Positions 1 through 9,984 of a stretch of 64,000 nt of DNA are shown here, piece by piece. How positions within the stretch are numbered: position 1 is the first letter of the stretch; each line of letters opens with the position of its first letter. This stretch comes from Chitinophaga solisilvae. GTDB lineage: Bacteria; Bacteroidota; Bacteroidia; Chitinophagales; Chitinophagaceae. The notes under the pieces were generated by a model. That model worked only from the letters and a program-made list of their open reading frames with translations, was not told where the DNA came from and ran no database searches. The stretch is taken from assembly GCF_009928525.1 (NCBI RefSeq), contig NZ_JAABOK010000001.1, positions 620,001 through 684,000 on the forward strand, in the 5' to 3' direction. Position numbers and translations under genes: made by a program.

Positions 1-3000
1 TTGGAGATAGTCACACCCGGTGTAACAGGGAATGACCATGTTCCTTTAGCACCTACTGCACCAGGATTGTTGCCCGTTAAGATGAAGGCAGAATCATTAC
101 AATGAATCTGGTCTTTACCTACTGTGGCAACTGCCGGTACTGCGTAGTTGGTGATTTTGATAGTAGCGGTAGTAGAGTCGCACACACCATTGGAAACCTT
201 CCAGGTGAATGGAACTGTTAAACCAGCCGGAACGATCACCTTCGCTGCCGGATCATTAACATTGGAGATAGTCACGCCGGTAGTAGCCGGGAATGACCAG
301 GTACCTTTTGCACCTACCGCACCAGGATTGTTACCAGTTAAGATGAAGGCAGAATCATTACAATGAATCTGGTCTTTACCTACTGTGGCAACTGCCGGTA
401 CAGCGTAGTTGGTGATTTTGATAGTAGCAGTAGTAGAGTCGCACACACCATTGGAAACCTTCCAGGTGAATGGCACTGTCAGACCAGCTGGTACAATCAC
501 TTTCGCCGCCGGATCATTAACATTAGAGATAGTCACGCCGGTAGTAGCCGGGAATGACCAGGTACCTTTAGCACCTACCGCACCAGGATTGTTACCTGTT
601 AAGATAAAGGCAGAATCATTACAATGAATCTGGTCTTTACCTACTGTGGCAACTGCCGGTACAGCGTAGTTGGTGATTTTGATAGTAGCGGTAGTAGAGT
701 CACACACACCATTGGAAACTTTCCAGGTGAATGGTACTGTCAGGCCAGCCGGAACAATCACTTTCGCAGATGGGTCATTAACATTGGAGATAGTCACACC
801 AGGCGTAGCAGGGTAGGACCATGTACCTTTTGCACCCACAGCACCAGGATTGTTACCAGTTAAGATGAAGGCAGAATCATTACAATGAATCTGGTCCTTA
901 CCTACGGTAGCTTTCGCTGGTAATGCGTAGTTGGTGAGTTTAATTGTAGCGGTAGTAGAGTCGCACACGCCGTTGGAAATCTTCCAGGTGAATGAAACGG
1001 TTAAACCAGCCGGAACGATCACTTTAGCAGATGGATCATTAACATTAGATATAGTCACACCCGGTGTAACAGGGAATGACCAGGTACCTTTAGCACCTAC
1101 TGCGCCAGGATTGTTACCTGTTAAGATGAAGGCAGAGTCATTACAATGAATCTGGTCTTTACCAACGGTGGCAACTGCCGGTACTGCATAGTTAGTGATT
1201 TTGATAGTAGCGGTAGTAGAGTCGCATACACCATTGGAAATCTTCCAGGTGAATGGAACTGTTAAACCAGCCGGCACAATCACTTTCGCAGATGGATCAT
1301 TAATATTGGAGATAGTCACACCAGTGGTAGCCGGGAATGACCAGGTACCTTTAGCGCCTACTGCACCAGGATTGTTACCAGTCAAGATAAAGGCAGAATC
1401 ATTACAATGAATCTGGTCTTTACCAACGGTAGCTTTCGCCGGTACTGCGTAGTTGGTGATTTTGATAGTAGCGGTAGTAGAGTCACACACACCATTGGAA
1501 ACTTTCCAGGTGAATGGAACTGTCAGACCAGCCGGAACGATCACTTTCGCTGCCGGATCATTAACATTAGAGATAGTCACGCCAGTGGTAGCCGGGAATG
1601 ACCATGTTCCTTTAGCACCTACCGCACCAGGATTGTTACCAGTCAAGATGAAGGCAGAATCATTACAATGAATCTGGTCTTTACCAACGGTAGCTTTCGC
1701 CGGTACAGCGTAGTTAGTGATTTTGATAGTAGCGGTAGTAGAGTCACACACACCATTGGAAACCTTCCAGGTGAATGGCACTGTCAGACCAGCTGGTACA
1801 ATCACTTTCGCAGATGGATCATTAACATTAGATATAGTCACACCAGTGGTAGCCGGGAATGACCAGGTACCTTTAGCACCTACCGCACCAGGATTGTTAC
1901 CTGTTAAGATGAAGGCAGAATCATTACAATGAATCTGGTCTTTACCTACGGTGGCAACTGCCGGTACAGCGTAGTTGGTGATTTTGATAGTAGCGGTAGT
2001 AGAGTCACACACACCATTGGAAATCTTCCAGGTGAATGGCACTGTCAGACCAGCTGGTACAATCACTTTCGCAGATGGATCATTAACATTGGAGATAGTC
2101 ACACCGGTAGTAGCCGGGAATGACCAGGTACCTTTAGCACCTACCGCACCAGGATTGTTACCTGTTAAGATAAAGGCAGAATCATTACAATGAATCTGGT
2201 CTTTACCTACGGTAGCTTTCGCTGGTATTGCATAGTTAGTGAGTTTAATAGTAGCGGTAGTAGAGTCACACACACCATTGGAAACTTTCCAGGTGAATGA
2301 AACGGTTAAACCAGCCGGAACAATCACTTTCGCAGATGGATCATTAACATTAGAGATAGTCACGCCGGTAGTAGCCGGGAATGACCAGGTACCTTTGGCA
2401 CCTACTGCACCAGGATTGTTACCAGTTAAGATGAAGGCAGAATCGTTACAATGAATCTGGTCTTTACCTACTGTGGCAACTGCCGGTACTGCATAGTTAG
2501 TGATTTTGATAGTAGCGGTAGTAGAGTCGCACACACCATTGGAAATCTTCCAGGTGAATGGAACGGTTAAACCAGCCGGTACAATCACTTTCGCAGATGG
2601 ATCATTAACATTAGATATAGTCACACCCGGTGTAACAGGGAATGACCAGGTGCCTTTAGCACCTACCGCACCAGGATTATTACCAGTTAAGATGAAGGCA
2701 GAGTCATTACAATGAATCTGGTCTTTACCTACTGTGGCAACTGCCGGTACAGCGTAGTTGGTGATTTTAATAGTAGCGGTAGTAGAGTCACACACACCAT
2801 TGGACACTTTCCAGGTGAATGGCACTGTCAGACCAGCCGGAACAATCACTTTCGCCGCCGGATCATTAACATTAGATATAGTCACGCCAGTGGTAGCCGG
2901 GAATGACCATGTTCCTTTAGCACCTACCGCACCAGGATTATTACCTGTTAAGATGAAGGCAGAATCATTACAATGAATCTGGTCTTTACCTACGGTGGCA

Positions 3001-4802
3001 ACTGCCGGTACAGCGTAGTTGGTGATTTTGATCGTAGCGGTAGTAGAGTCACACACACCATTGGAAACCTTCCAGGTGAATGGCACTGTTAACCCAGCCG
3101 GAACGATCACCTTCGCTGCAGGATCATTAACATTGGAGATAGTCACGCCAGTGGTAGCCGGGAATGACCAGGTACCTTTAGTACCTACCGCACCAGGATT
3201 GTTACCTGTTAAGATGAAGGCAGAATCATTACAATGAATCTGATCTTTACCTACGGTGGCAACTGCCGGTACAGCGTAGTTGGTGATTTTGATAGTAGCG
3301 GTAGTAGAGTCACACACACCATTGGACACTTTCCAGGTGAATGGTACTGTCAGGCCAGCCGGAACGATCACTTTAGCAGATGGGTCATTAACATTGGAGA
3401 TAGTCACACCAGGCGTAGCAGGGTAGGACCATGTACCTTTTGCACCCACTGCACCAGGATTGTTACCTGTTAAGATGAAGGCAGAATCATTACAATGAAT
3501 CTGGTCTTTACCAACGGTAGCTTTCGCCGGGACTGCATAGTTAGTGAGTTTAATAGTAGCGGTAGTAGAGTCGCACGCACCATTGGAAATCTTCCAGGTG
3601 AATGGCACTGTTAAACCAGCTGGTACAATCACTTTCGCCGCCGGATCATTAACATTAGAGATAGTCACACCCGATGTAACAGGGAATGACCAGGTTCCTT
3701 TAGCACCTACTGCACCAGGATTGTTACCAGTTAAGATGAAGGCAGAATCATTACAATGAATCTGGTCTTTACCTACGGTGGCAACTGCCGGTACTGCGTA
3801 GTTAGTGATTTTGATAGTAGCGGTAGTAGAGTCACATACACCATTGGAAATCTTCCAGGTGAATGGAACGGTTAAACCGGCCGGCACGATCACTTTCGCA
3901 GATGGATCATTAACATTGGAGATAGTCACACCCGGTGTAACAGGGAATGACCAGGTTCCTTTTGCACCCACTGCACCAGGATTGTTACCAGTCAGGATGA
4001 AGGCAGAATCATTACAATGAATCTGGTCTTTACCAACGGTGGCAACTGCCGGTACAGCGTAGTTGGTGATTTTAATAGTAGCGGTAGTAGAGTCGCACAC
4101 ACCATTGGAAACCTTCCAGGTGAATGACACTGTCAAACCAGCCGGAACGATCACTTTCGCTGCCGGATCATTAGCATTAGAGATAGTCACACCCGGTGTA
4201 ACAGGGAATGACCAGGTTCCTTTAGCACCTACTGCACCAGGATTGTTACCCGTTAAGATGAAGGCAGAATCATTACAATGAATCTGATCTTTACCAACGG
4301 TAGCTTTTGCCGGTACAGCGTAGTTAGTGATTTTGATAGTAGCGGTAGTAGAGTCACACACACCATTGGAAACCTTCCAGGTGAATGGCACTGTCAGACC
4401 AGCTGGTACAATCACTTTCGCAGATGGATCATTAACATTGGAGATAGTCACGCCAGTAGTAGCCGGGAATGACCAGGTACCTTTAGCGCCTACCGCACCA
4501 GGATTATTACCTGTTAAGATGAAGGCAGAATCATTACAATGAATCTGGTCTTTACCTACGGTGGCAACTGCCGGTACAGCGTAGTTGGTGATTTTGATAG
4601 TAGCGGTAGTAGAGTCGCACACACCATTGGAAATCTTCCAGGTGAATGGCACTGTTAAACCAGCTGGTACAATCACTTTCGCCGCCGGATCGTTACGATC
4701 GGAGATAGTCACGCCGGTAGTAGCCGGGAATGACCAGGTACCCACTGCACCAAACACCGTTGGTTTGTTACCGGTTAAGATGAAGGCAGAATCATTACAA
4801 TG
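1..4802 (-). repeat. Tandem array of 261-bp (87-codon) repeats with 5-unit super-period
   Basis: The anchor CAT-TGT-AAT-GAT (H-C-N-D, minus strand) recurs with its CAT at 102, 363, 624 and so on every 261 bp to 4800: 19 anchors, 18 exact periods, no indel. The array continues off the left edge. Units differ by a small set of alternative bases, many silent. A TIKLTNY variant (others TIKITNY) occurs only in the units anchored at 885, 2190 and 3495, exactly 1305 bp (5 units) apart. The last unit, near 4690-4800, is diverged, as expected at an array boundary. The frame is in phase with the ATG at 9302. Confidence 0.95.
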
Positions 4803-7800
4803 AATCTGGTCTTTACCTACGATAGCTTTATCCGGTGTGGCATAGTTGGTGATTTTTACACTGGAACGGGTCGTATCACAAACACCGTTGCCAATGGTCC
4901 AGGTAAAGGTAGCGGTGTCGCCCGGTAAAACCGTTACCTGTGTTTTAGGATTGTGAATGTCAGCAATAGTTGCGCTGGCATTGTATTTAGTCCAGGTTCC
5001 CTGAACGCCTGTAACACCGGTGGTATTACCATCCAGTGTAAACGGCGTCTTCTGGTTACAGGCAAATTGGTCCTTACCGGCTTTTGCACTGTCAGGTTTC
5101 TGGAATACTTCTACCTTAACGGATGCACAGGCAGTAGTGGCGCAAGGAGCGGTTCCTTCTGCACGTACATAGAAGATGGTTGTCTTGTTAACATTCGTGA
5201 AGATAACTTTGGAGCCATCAGGATTTACAATGGTAGCCGGCGTTACAGGCACGCTGCCAGGGGTACCCGGACAGGCGCCGGTATACCATTTCCAGGTTGC
5301 GTTTCTGGTTCCGCCTGGGTCAGTACCTAAAGTACCTGTAACAGTCAGTGTTACATCTCCCTTATCACAAATGCTGCTGATGCTGGTGGCAACTACCGGA
5401 TCGGTTGACGGTTTGGTCACCGCCAGCTGGAATTTGATGGTAGCGGCGCAACCTGCATTGGTGCCGTCATTTACTGTGAAGATGAAATCGTATATACCAG
5501 GCGTGATACCAGCAGGTAAATTTACCTTTAAAGTAGTATCAGCCGGATTAACTGCAGGCCAGTTGCCCTGCATTCTTACGAAACCTGGCATCTTTCTGGT
5601 GCCGGCAGGATCAACATCAACGGTATAGCTGTTGACAATACCGCTTACACCGGATACTTTCAGATTGAAGATGGATGCTGTAGTACAGATGGTGTCTGCT
5701 TTGGCTGCTGTGATAGCCGGCACGGGATTCAGCGTCAGCTTCATCTGTGCGGTATCGCTTTTACATACGCCGTTGGATATCGTCCATATAAGCGTAACAG
5801 ATACAGGAGGTGTACCCGTTACAGTGGCTATAGCTTTCGGTGCATTTACATTGCTGAAGCTGACCGTAACGCCGGTGGTGCCGGGAGCTACGCTCCAGGT
5901 GCCTGTTTCTCCGGCGGCGGGTACGCTGCCGTTCAGCTGGAATTTATTATTACCGCACTGTACCAGGTTCGGACCAACGGTGCTGTTGGTCAGCGGACGG
6001 GTATTGGTCAGGGTAATGCTGTCTTTTGCGGTACAGGTATTATTGGTGATATTTCTTACGGTCCATACCAGAATAACGGATGTTCCCGCGTTTAATCCTG
6101 TAACCGTTGTTTTCGGATCATTCGGATTGGTAATAACGGCGCCGTTATTAATGCCATTGGAGAAAGACCAGACACCTGCCTGGGCTGTATCCAGTACGGC
6201 ATTCAGCTTGAAGTTGCCGTTATCGCACTGCGCGGAATCGTTGCCTGGTGCAGGAATAGGAATTGCTGTTACATTAATGGTATCGCTATCGGTGGATGTA
6301 CATGCCCCATTAACGATGGTAGCGTTGTAGATATACCTTCCGGGTACTGCAGGCTTATGTGTCAGGGTTACGCCGGTGGTGGCTGTCTGCACTACGCCAT
6401 TGATGCTCCACTTAACAGGGTAGGAGGTAGCAGGTACCCTGAGCGTAAGCGTATTGCCGATACAGATATTCGCTGCGCCGGTGATGGTAGCATCCGGTTT
6501 GCTGTCTACCTGTAATCTGAAAGTGGTAGTGCTGGTACAACCTTTATTGGCAGTGTCGGCAATAGCCAGTACAAAATCATAGGCTTTACCACCGGTTACG
6601 CCGGCCGGCATTTTAACCCTGATGGTATCTCTGGATGGCCAGGTGCCGGAAATAGCATTGAAGCCGGGCATCGCATTCGGCGTGCCGGCAGACAAAGTAT
6701 ATTTCGTTACCGGGTAGGTTGGTTTGCCCAGCGCTATTACAAATGAATCCACATTTTCACATACGGCAGGAACTGACACGGTTACGGTCGGTACCGGATG
6801 TACAATCAGCTTCACCTTATATTTTACAGTACCGCATACATTGGTCAGATTCCAGTAAACGGAATCAGTAATAGAGGCGGCTGTTTTGGTTAAGGTGGCA
6901 GTAGTACTGTAGGCATCCTTGTCTCCGAAGGTAATGCCGGTAGAACCCGGAGCAACGCTCCAGTAACCGGTGGCGCCCGGACCAGGCTGTATACCAACGA
7001 TGTTAAATACCTTGTTGGCACACTGGATAATCACGGTGTCCCTGGTGGCAGGCAGCGGCGCTACACTGGTTAATTTCAGTTCGCTGACAGCCGCACATGC
7101 CGGAAGGCTGGGCTTTTTGGTGTTGGTCACCGTCCATACCAGCGTAATGGTTTTACCGGAAGTAAGACCGGTAACATATGCGTTGGGCTGTGTGGCGTTA
7201 TGCAGTACTGCATTTTCATTGATACCGCCTTTGAATGTCCATAAGCCGGATTGGTTGGCCAGTGGTGTATTGGCATTCAGCTGGAACCTGGAGGCAGTAT
7301 CGCACAATATCTGATCAGGACCTGCCTTGGAAACAGGCATGGAGTACACAACCACGTCAGTGCTGTCACTGATAACGCACTTCCCGTTGGTGACTGTCAC
7401 CACGTACCTGTTAAATACCGGAGGTACAGCCAGTGAATCAGTTACTTTAAGCGGAGTGTGGGTAATGGAGTCTTTCTTCTGACCTGTCAGTACTGCGCCG
7501 TTGTAGGCCCAGGTAATGTCAAACTTCAGATTTTCCGGCTGAATACCCAGACGTGCGCTGTCTCCTTCACAAATGCTCTTAGGTGTAACCAGTTTTACAT
7601 TAACAACCGGTTTCTCATAAACGGTAATCTTCGCTCTGTTACTGTCGCTACATACTTTGTCTTTACCATAGGTTTTGGTACCGACTACTTCGTAGGTGGT
7701 AGTAACACTCGGACTAACGTTTAATATGGTATCATTTACAATCGGGTTCACCTTCCAGTAATAGGAAGTATAACCACCGGAGGCAACCAGTTTGGCCACC

Positions 7801-9302
7801 TGTCCGTTACATATCTCGTTACCGGTTACGGTAATTTTGGGCTGTGGCAATATCTTTATTTCCACGAGCCGGGACGGGGCCTCACAGGTTTTCCCGTATT
7901 GCAGGTTAGCTTCATCCGTAATATTGACCCGGAAGTAATAAACCTTTTCCATCACCGGGTCGCCTTTCAGGGCGCCGGGAGTAAATTTAATCAGTGAATC
8001 TTTGGTACCGGTTACAGTACCATCATTCATTACACCATCTTTCAGGTTGGTGAAGTTGATACTGTCTGTACTTACCTGCCACTGATAGGTAGGTTTTACG
8101 AAGTAATCTTTAGGATTGAGATAAGCGTTCAGATTTAACGGAGCGCCACCGCAGATGATATCCTTGATTCTTTTCTCATCTTTCAATCCGTCTACGTAAG
8201 CAAAGATATCCGGGCTGCAGTATTTGAATTCAATGTCATCAATGGCGATGTCGTTACCGCAACCGCCGAAGTTGTTGTTCTGGATAATTAAGTCAACGGA
8301 AGTAACGGTAGTTTTAAAGCTACCGCCATATTGTTGCCAGGTGGGCCTGGCCAGGTTCATGGATACGTCGTTGGTATTAAACCGCTGTAATTCTTTTTTA
8401 TTCACAGGGTCCCAAAGAATAAAAGTTACCCCTGCATAGTGGTAACCATCTGGTTTGGTATCGGTGGCCCTGTTACACGACGAACTGAATACCTGTTCGC
8501 TGTTTACGTTCATAAACCAGGCGGAGAAGGTGTAAATAGAGCCTGGACAAAGATTGTTTATTCGTCTTTTGTAAAATGCTTTTTTCTCAATAGCAGAGTT
8601 CGCAACCAGCATACCGCCGGCAGAATCTCTGGTGTTTACAATATTGCCGGTGTGGTCTTTTGCATCTACCCATTCCGGTCTGAGCTGGGTAGAATAGTAT
8701 TCGGAATAATAGTTATCTCCGAGGTTGTTGGTAGTATTACTGAAGATATAGGTGGAAGCCTGACCATCAGCGGTAACCAGACTGTCAATTACCCTGTTTC
8801 TTCTGGGATTGGCGCCTTTTTTAAATTTGCCGAAGTCCTCAAAGAAACCAGCCATGGTACTGATGGTACCAGGGCAGGAGGTGATGATACAGTCTTTTAC
8901 CTTGATCTTTTTGGAGGTGGTGACGGATCGCCGGACATTATTCCAGTCCTTATAAAAGATCTTGACCGTAAAGGTATACGTACCTGCCTTGTTCAGCTTG
9001 ATGGTCATCGCCGTGATATTCGGCCAGTTACCATTAGCCGGATTCTGGTTCAGCCATTGATCTGCGGCGGTTCCGTCCGTGTTGAACAGGATTTCATAGT
9101 CCGAAGCCGACAGCGCGGGGCTGACACTCCAGTCCATATAATCCACGTTCACACTGTTCTCCCAGATCTGCCCGTTCATGGTAGCGAAGCTACCGGCGCA
9201 GATACTGTCCGGCGCGTTCATAAACGCCGTTTGTGCCTTAGTCGTAACCGACACCAGCACAAAGCCCAGCAACAGGTATAAAAAGGTTAGTAATCGTTTC
9301 AT
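1..9302 (-). CDS. Giant secreted repeat protein (adhesin/gliding type), 5' part only
   Basis: Reading is open from an ATG at 9302 to the left edge, giving 3100 visible residues and no stop. The start MKRLLTFLYLLLGFVLV followed by TTKAQ is a signal peptide. After it comes a PKD-like segment, then roughly residues 150-360 a jelly-roll-like region (AWFMNV, GNDIAIDDIEF), then many diverged Ig/PKD-like domains rich in NG.C and C..D motifs. From about residue 1500 onward the protein is a uniform 87-residue repeat with two Cys per unit (IHCNDSAF and NGVCDST). Such proteins in Bacteroidota are usually exported by the type IX system through a C-terminal sorting domain, which here would lie outside the window. 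Surface adhesion or gliding is inferred from family resemblance only. Plus-strand reading frames across it are shadows of the repeats. Confidence 0.88.
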   Translation of the reverse strand, partial: MKRLLTFLYLLLGFVLVSVTTKAQTAFMNAPDSICAGSFATMNGQIWENSVNVDYMDWSVSPALSASDYEILFNTDGTAADQWLNQNPANGNWPNITAMTIKLNKAGTYTFTVKIFYKDWNNVRRSVTTSKKIKVKDCIITSCPGTISTMAGFFEDFGKFKKGANPRRNRVIDSLVTADGQASTYIFSNTTNNLGDNYYSEYYSTQLRPEWVDAKDHTGNIVNTRDSAGGMLVANSAIEKKAFYKRRINNLCPGSIYTFSAWFMNVNSEQVFSSSCNRATDTKPDGYHYAGVTFILWDPVNKKELQRFNTNDVSMNLARPTWQQYGGSFKTTVTSVDLIIQNNNFGGCGNDIAIDDIEFKYCSPDIFAYVDGLKDEKRIKDIICGGAPLNLNAYLNPKDYFVKPTYQWQVSTDSINFTNLKDGVMNDGTVTGTKDSLIKFTPGALKGDPVMEKVYYFRVNITDEANLQYGKTCEAPSRLVEIKILPQPKITVTGNEICNGQVAKLVASGGYTSYYWKVNPIVNDTILNVSPSVTTTYEVVGTKTYGKDKVCSDSNRAKITVYEKPVVNVKLVTPKSICEGDSARLGIQPENLKFDITWAYNGAVLTGQKKDSITHTPLKVTDSLAVPPVFNRYVVTVTNGKCVISDSTDVVVYSMPVSKAGPDQILCDTASRFQLNANTPLANQSGLWTFKGGINENAVLHNATQPNAYVTGLTSGKTITLVWTVTNTKKPSLPACAAVSELKLTSVAPLPATRDTVIIQCANKVFNIVGIQPGPGATGYWSVAPGSTGITFGDKDAYSTTATLTKTAASITDSVYWNLTNVCGTVKYKVKLIVHPVPTVTVSVPAVCENVDSFVIALGKPTYPVTKYTLSAGTPNAMPGFNAISGTWPSRDTIRVKMPAGVTGGKAYDFVLAIADTANKGCTSTTTFRLQVDSKPDATITGAANICIGNTLTLRVPATSYPVKWSINGVVQTATTGVTLTHKPAVPGRYIYNATIVNGACTSTDSDTINVTAIPIPAPGNDSAQCDNGNFKLNAVLDTAQAGVWSFSNGINNGAVITNPNDPKTTVTGLNAGTSVILVWTVRNITNNTCTAKDSITLTNTRPLTNSTVGPNLVQCGNNKFQLNGSVPAAGETGTWSVAPGTTGVTVSFSNVNAPKAIATVTGTPPVSVTLIWTISNGVCKSDTAQMKLTLNPVPAITAAKADTICTTASIFNLKVSGVSGIVNSYTVDVDPAGTRKMPGFVRMQGNWPAVNPADTTLKVNLPAGITPGIYDFIFTVNDGTNAGCAATIKFQLAVTKPSTDPVVATSISSICDKGDVTLTVTGTLGTDPGGTRNATWKWYTGACPGTPGSVPVTPATIVNPDGSKVIFTNVNKTTIFYVRAEGTAPCATTACASVKVEVFQKPDSAKAGKDQFACNQKTPFTLDGNTTGVTGVQGTWTKYNASATIADIHNPKTQVTVLPGDTATFTWTIGNGVCDTTRSSVKITNYATPDKAIVGKDQIHCNDSAFILTGNKPTVFGAVGTWSFPATTGVTISDRNDPAAKVIVPAGLTVPFTWKISNGVCDSTTATIKITNYAVPAVATVGKDQIHCNDSAFILTGNNPGAVGAKGTWSFPATTGVTISNVNDPSAKVIVPAGLTVPFTWKVSNGVCDSTTATIKITNYAVPAKATVGKDQIHCNDSAFILTGNNPGAVGAKGTWSFPVTPGVTISNANDPAAKVIVPAGLTVSFTWKVSNGVCDSTTATIKITNYAVPAVATVGKDQIHCNDSAFILTGNNPGAVGAKGTWSFPVTPGVTISNVNDPSAKVIVPAGLTVPFTWKISNGVCDSTTATIKITNYAVPAVATVGKDQIHCNDSAFILTGNNPGAVGAKGTWSFPVTSGVTISNVNDPAAKVIVPAGLTVPFTWKISNGACDSTTATIKLTNYAVPAKATVGKDQIHCNDSAFILTGNNPGAVGAKGTWSYPATPGVTISNVNDPSAKVIVPAGLTVPFTWKVSNGVCDSTTATIKITNYAVPAVATVGKDQIHCNDSAFILTGNNPGAVGTKGTWSFPATTGVTISNVNDPAAKVIVPAGLTVPFTWKVSNGVCDSTTATIKITNYAVPAVATVGKDQIHCNDSAFILTGNNPGAVGAKGTWSFPATTGVTISNVNDPAAKVIVPAGLTVPFTWKVSNGVCDSTTATIKITNYAVPAVATVGKDQIHCNDSAFILTGNNPGAVGAKGTWSFPVTPGVTISNVNDPSAKVIVPAGLTVPFTWKISNGVCDSTTATIKITNYAVPAVATVGKDQIHCNDSAFILTGNNPGAVGAKGTWSFPATTGVTISNVNDPSAKVIVPAGLTVSFTWKVSNGVCDSTTATIKLTNYAIPAKATVGKDQIHCNDSAFILTGNNPGAVGAKGTWSFPATTGVTISNVNDPSAKVIVPAGLTVPFTWKISNGVCDSTTATIKITNYAVPAVATVGKDQIHCNDSAFILTGNNPGAVGAKGTWSFPATTGVTISNVNDPSAKVIVPAGLTVPFTWKVSNGVCDSTTATIKITNYAVPAKATVGKDQIHCNDSAFILTGNNPGAVGAKGTWSFPATTGVTISNVNDPAAKVIVPAGLTVPFTWKVSNGVCDSTTATIKITNYAVPAKATVGKDQIHCNDSAFILTGNNPGAVGAKGTWSFPATTGVTISNINDPSAKVIVPAGLTVPFTWKISNGVCDSTTATIKITNYAVPAVATVGKDQIHCNDSAFILTGNNPGAVGAKGTWSFPVTPGVTISNVNDPSAKVIVPAGLTVSFTWKISNGVCDSTTATIKLTNYALPAKATVGKDQIHCNDSAFILTGNNPGAVGAKGTWSYPATPGVTISNVNDPSAKVIVPAGLTVPFTWKVSNGVCDSTTATIKITNYAVPAVATVGKDQIHCNDSAFILTGNNPGAVGAKGTWSFPATTGVTISNVNDPAAKVIVPAGLTVPFTWKVSNGVCDSTTATIKITNYAVPAVATVGKDQIHCNDSAFILTGNNPGAVGAKGTWSFPATTGVTISNVNDPAAKVIVPAGLTVPFTWKVSNGVCDSTTATIKITNYAVPAVATVGKDQIHCNDSAFILTGNNPGAVGAKGTWSFPVTPGVTIS

Positions 9303-9477
9303 AGGTGTAAACAGTTAAGTGAAAAAAGTATCAGTATTGAGCGCTTTCGCGTCTTCAATAACTGTTGTTTTTCAACTGCTTACATCGATGAAAAGGTGCG
9401 CAAACACTGCGCTGCTCGGGCTGAGGGAATGAGTAAAATGTTTTCATAGGCGTCAGGTTGTTTATACGTTATATGGC

Positions 9478-9497
9478 TAAAATATGTGCATATTTTA
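9478..9497. promoter_or_regulatory. 20-bp perfect dyad upstream of the giant gene
   Basis: TAAAATATG-TG-CATATTTTA is a perfect inverted repeat in the 431-bp space between the giant minus-strand gene (start 9302) and rpmI (start 9734). It lies about 180 bp upstream of the giant gene, next to a very A-rich tract (about 9500-9545). It could be an operator or a promoter-proximal AT dyad; no regulator is identified. Apart from this dyad and the rpmI promoter nothing else was recognised in 9303-9733. Confidence 0.4.
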
Positions 9498-9705
9498 AGA
9501 TTAAAAGTAAATATAATATAGAAAAATAAAAAAAGTTAAAAAGATTCTAATATGAAATGCACACATGATAGGTAGGCGGAGAAAGGGAAGGCTGGCTGAT
9601 TGTCAATAATTTAATAGGGGAGAAAAAAGAGGGGAAAAAGTTATCCACATTTTGCAGCAGGGGCTAATTATTTGCCCTACTGTGCGATTTTTTAAATAAA
9701 TTCCC

Positions 9706-9713
9706 TACCTTTG
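9706..9713 (+). promoter_or_regulatory. Promoter -7 element of rpmI-rplT
   Basis: TACCTTTG matches the Bacteroidota -7 consensus TAnnTTTG and ends 20 bp before the rpmI ATG. The -33 region is weak (TGTG at 9681-9684). Its position implies that rpmI-rplT is transcribed independently here. Confidence 0.6.
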
Positions 9714-9733
9714 CAGACCAAATTTGATGTAAG

Positions 9734-9931
9734 ATGCCCAAAGTAAAGACACATTCCCGTGCCAAGAAGACCTTCAAGGTAGGCGGGAACGGACAGATTA
9801 AGCGGTTCATGGCTTTCAAAAGCCACTTACTGACCAAGAAATCTACGAAAAGAAAACGTAGCCTGAGAGGCAGTACGCTGGTTCACGAAGCAAATCTTAA
9901 CCTGGTTAAGAGAATGCTCGGCCTCCGCTAG
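9734..9931 (+). CDS. rpmI: 50S ribosomal protein L35
   Basis: A 65-residue basic protein starting [16 protein letters not shown], with the L35 pattern of Lys/Arg-rich blocks ([11 protein letters not shown]). It is a small protein of the large ribosomal subunit. It is followed 53 bp later by rplT, the usual pairing. The usual upstream partner infC is absent; the neighbour is the divergent giant surface-protein gene. Length and start agree with the family. Confidence 0.97.
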   Translation: MPKVKTHSRAKKTFKVGGNGQIKRFMAFKSHLLTKKSTKRKRSLRGSTLVHEANLNLVKRMLGLR

Positions 9932-9984
9932 TAGCCTGTCCAACAAACAAATCGAATTTTATAACCTGAGAAAAAACAAACAAA

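Noticed and set aside
1..4802. Possible CRISPR or satellite DNA
   Set aside because: Units are 261 bp, coding and contiguous without unique spacers; variation respects the reading frame.
148..4803. Many short plus-strand frames repeated every 261 bp
   Set aside because: They are antisense shadows of the minus-strand repeat gene, which is open in one frame from 9302 through the whole region with a signal peptide and conserved protein motifs.
8439..9281. 280-codon plus-strand frame
   Set aside because: It overlaps the N-terminal region of the giant gene in antisense and has no recognisable motif; the minus-strand product is clearly a protein.
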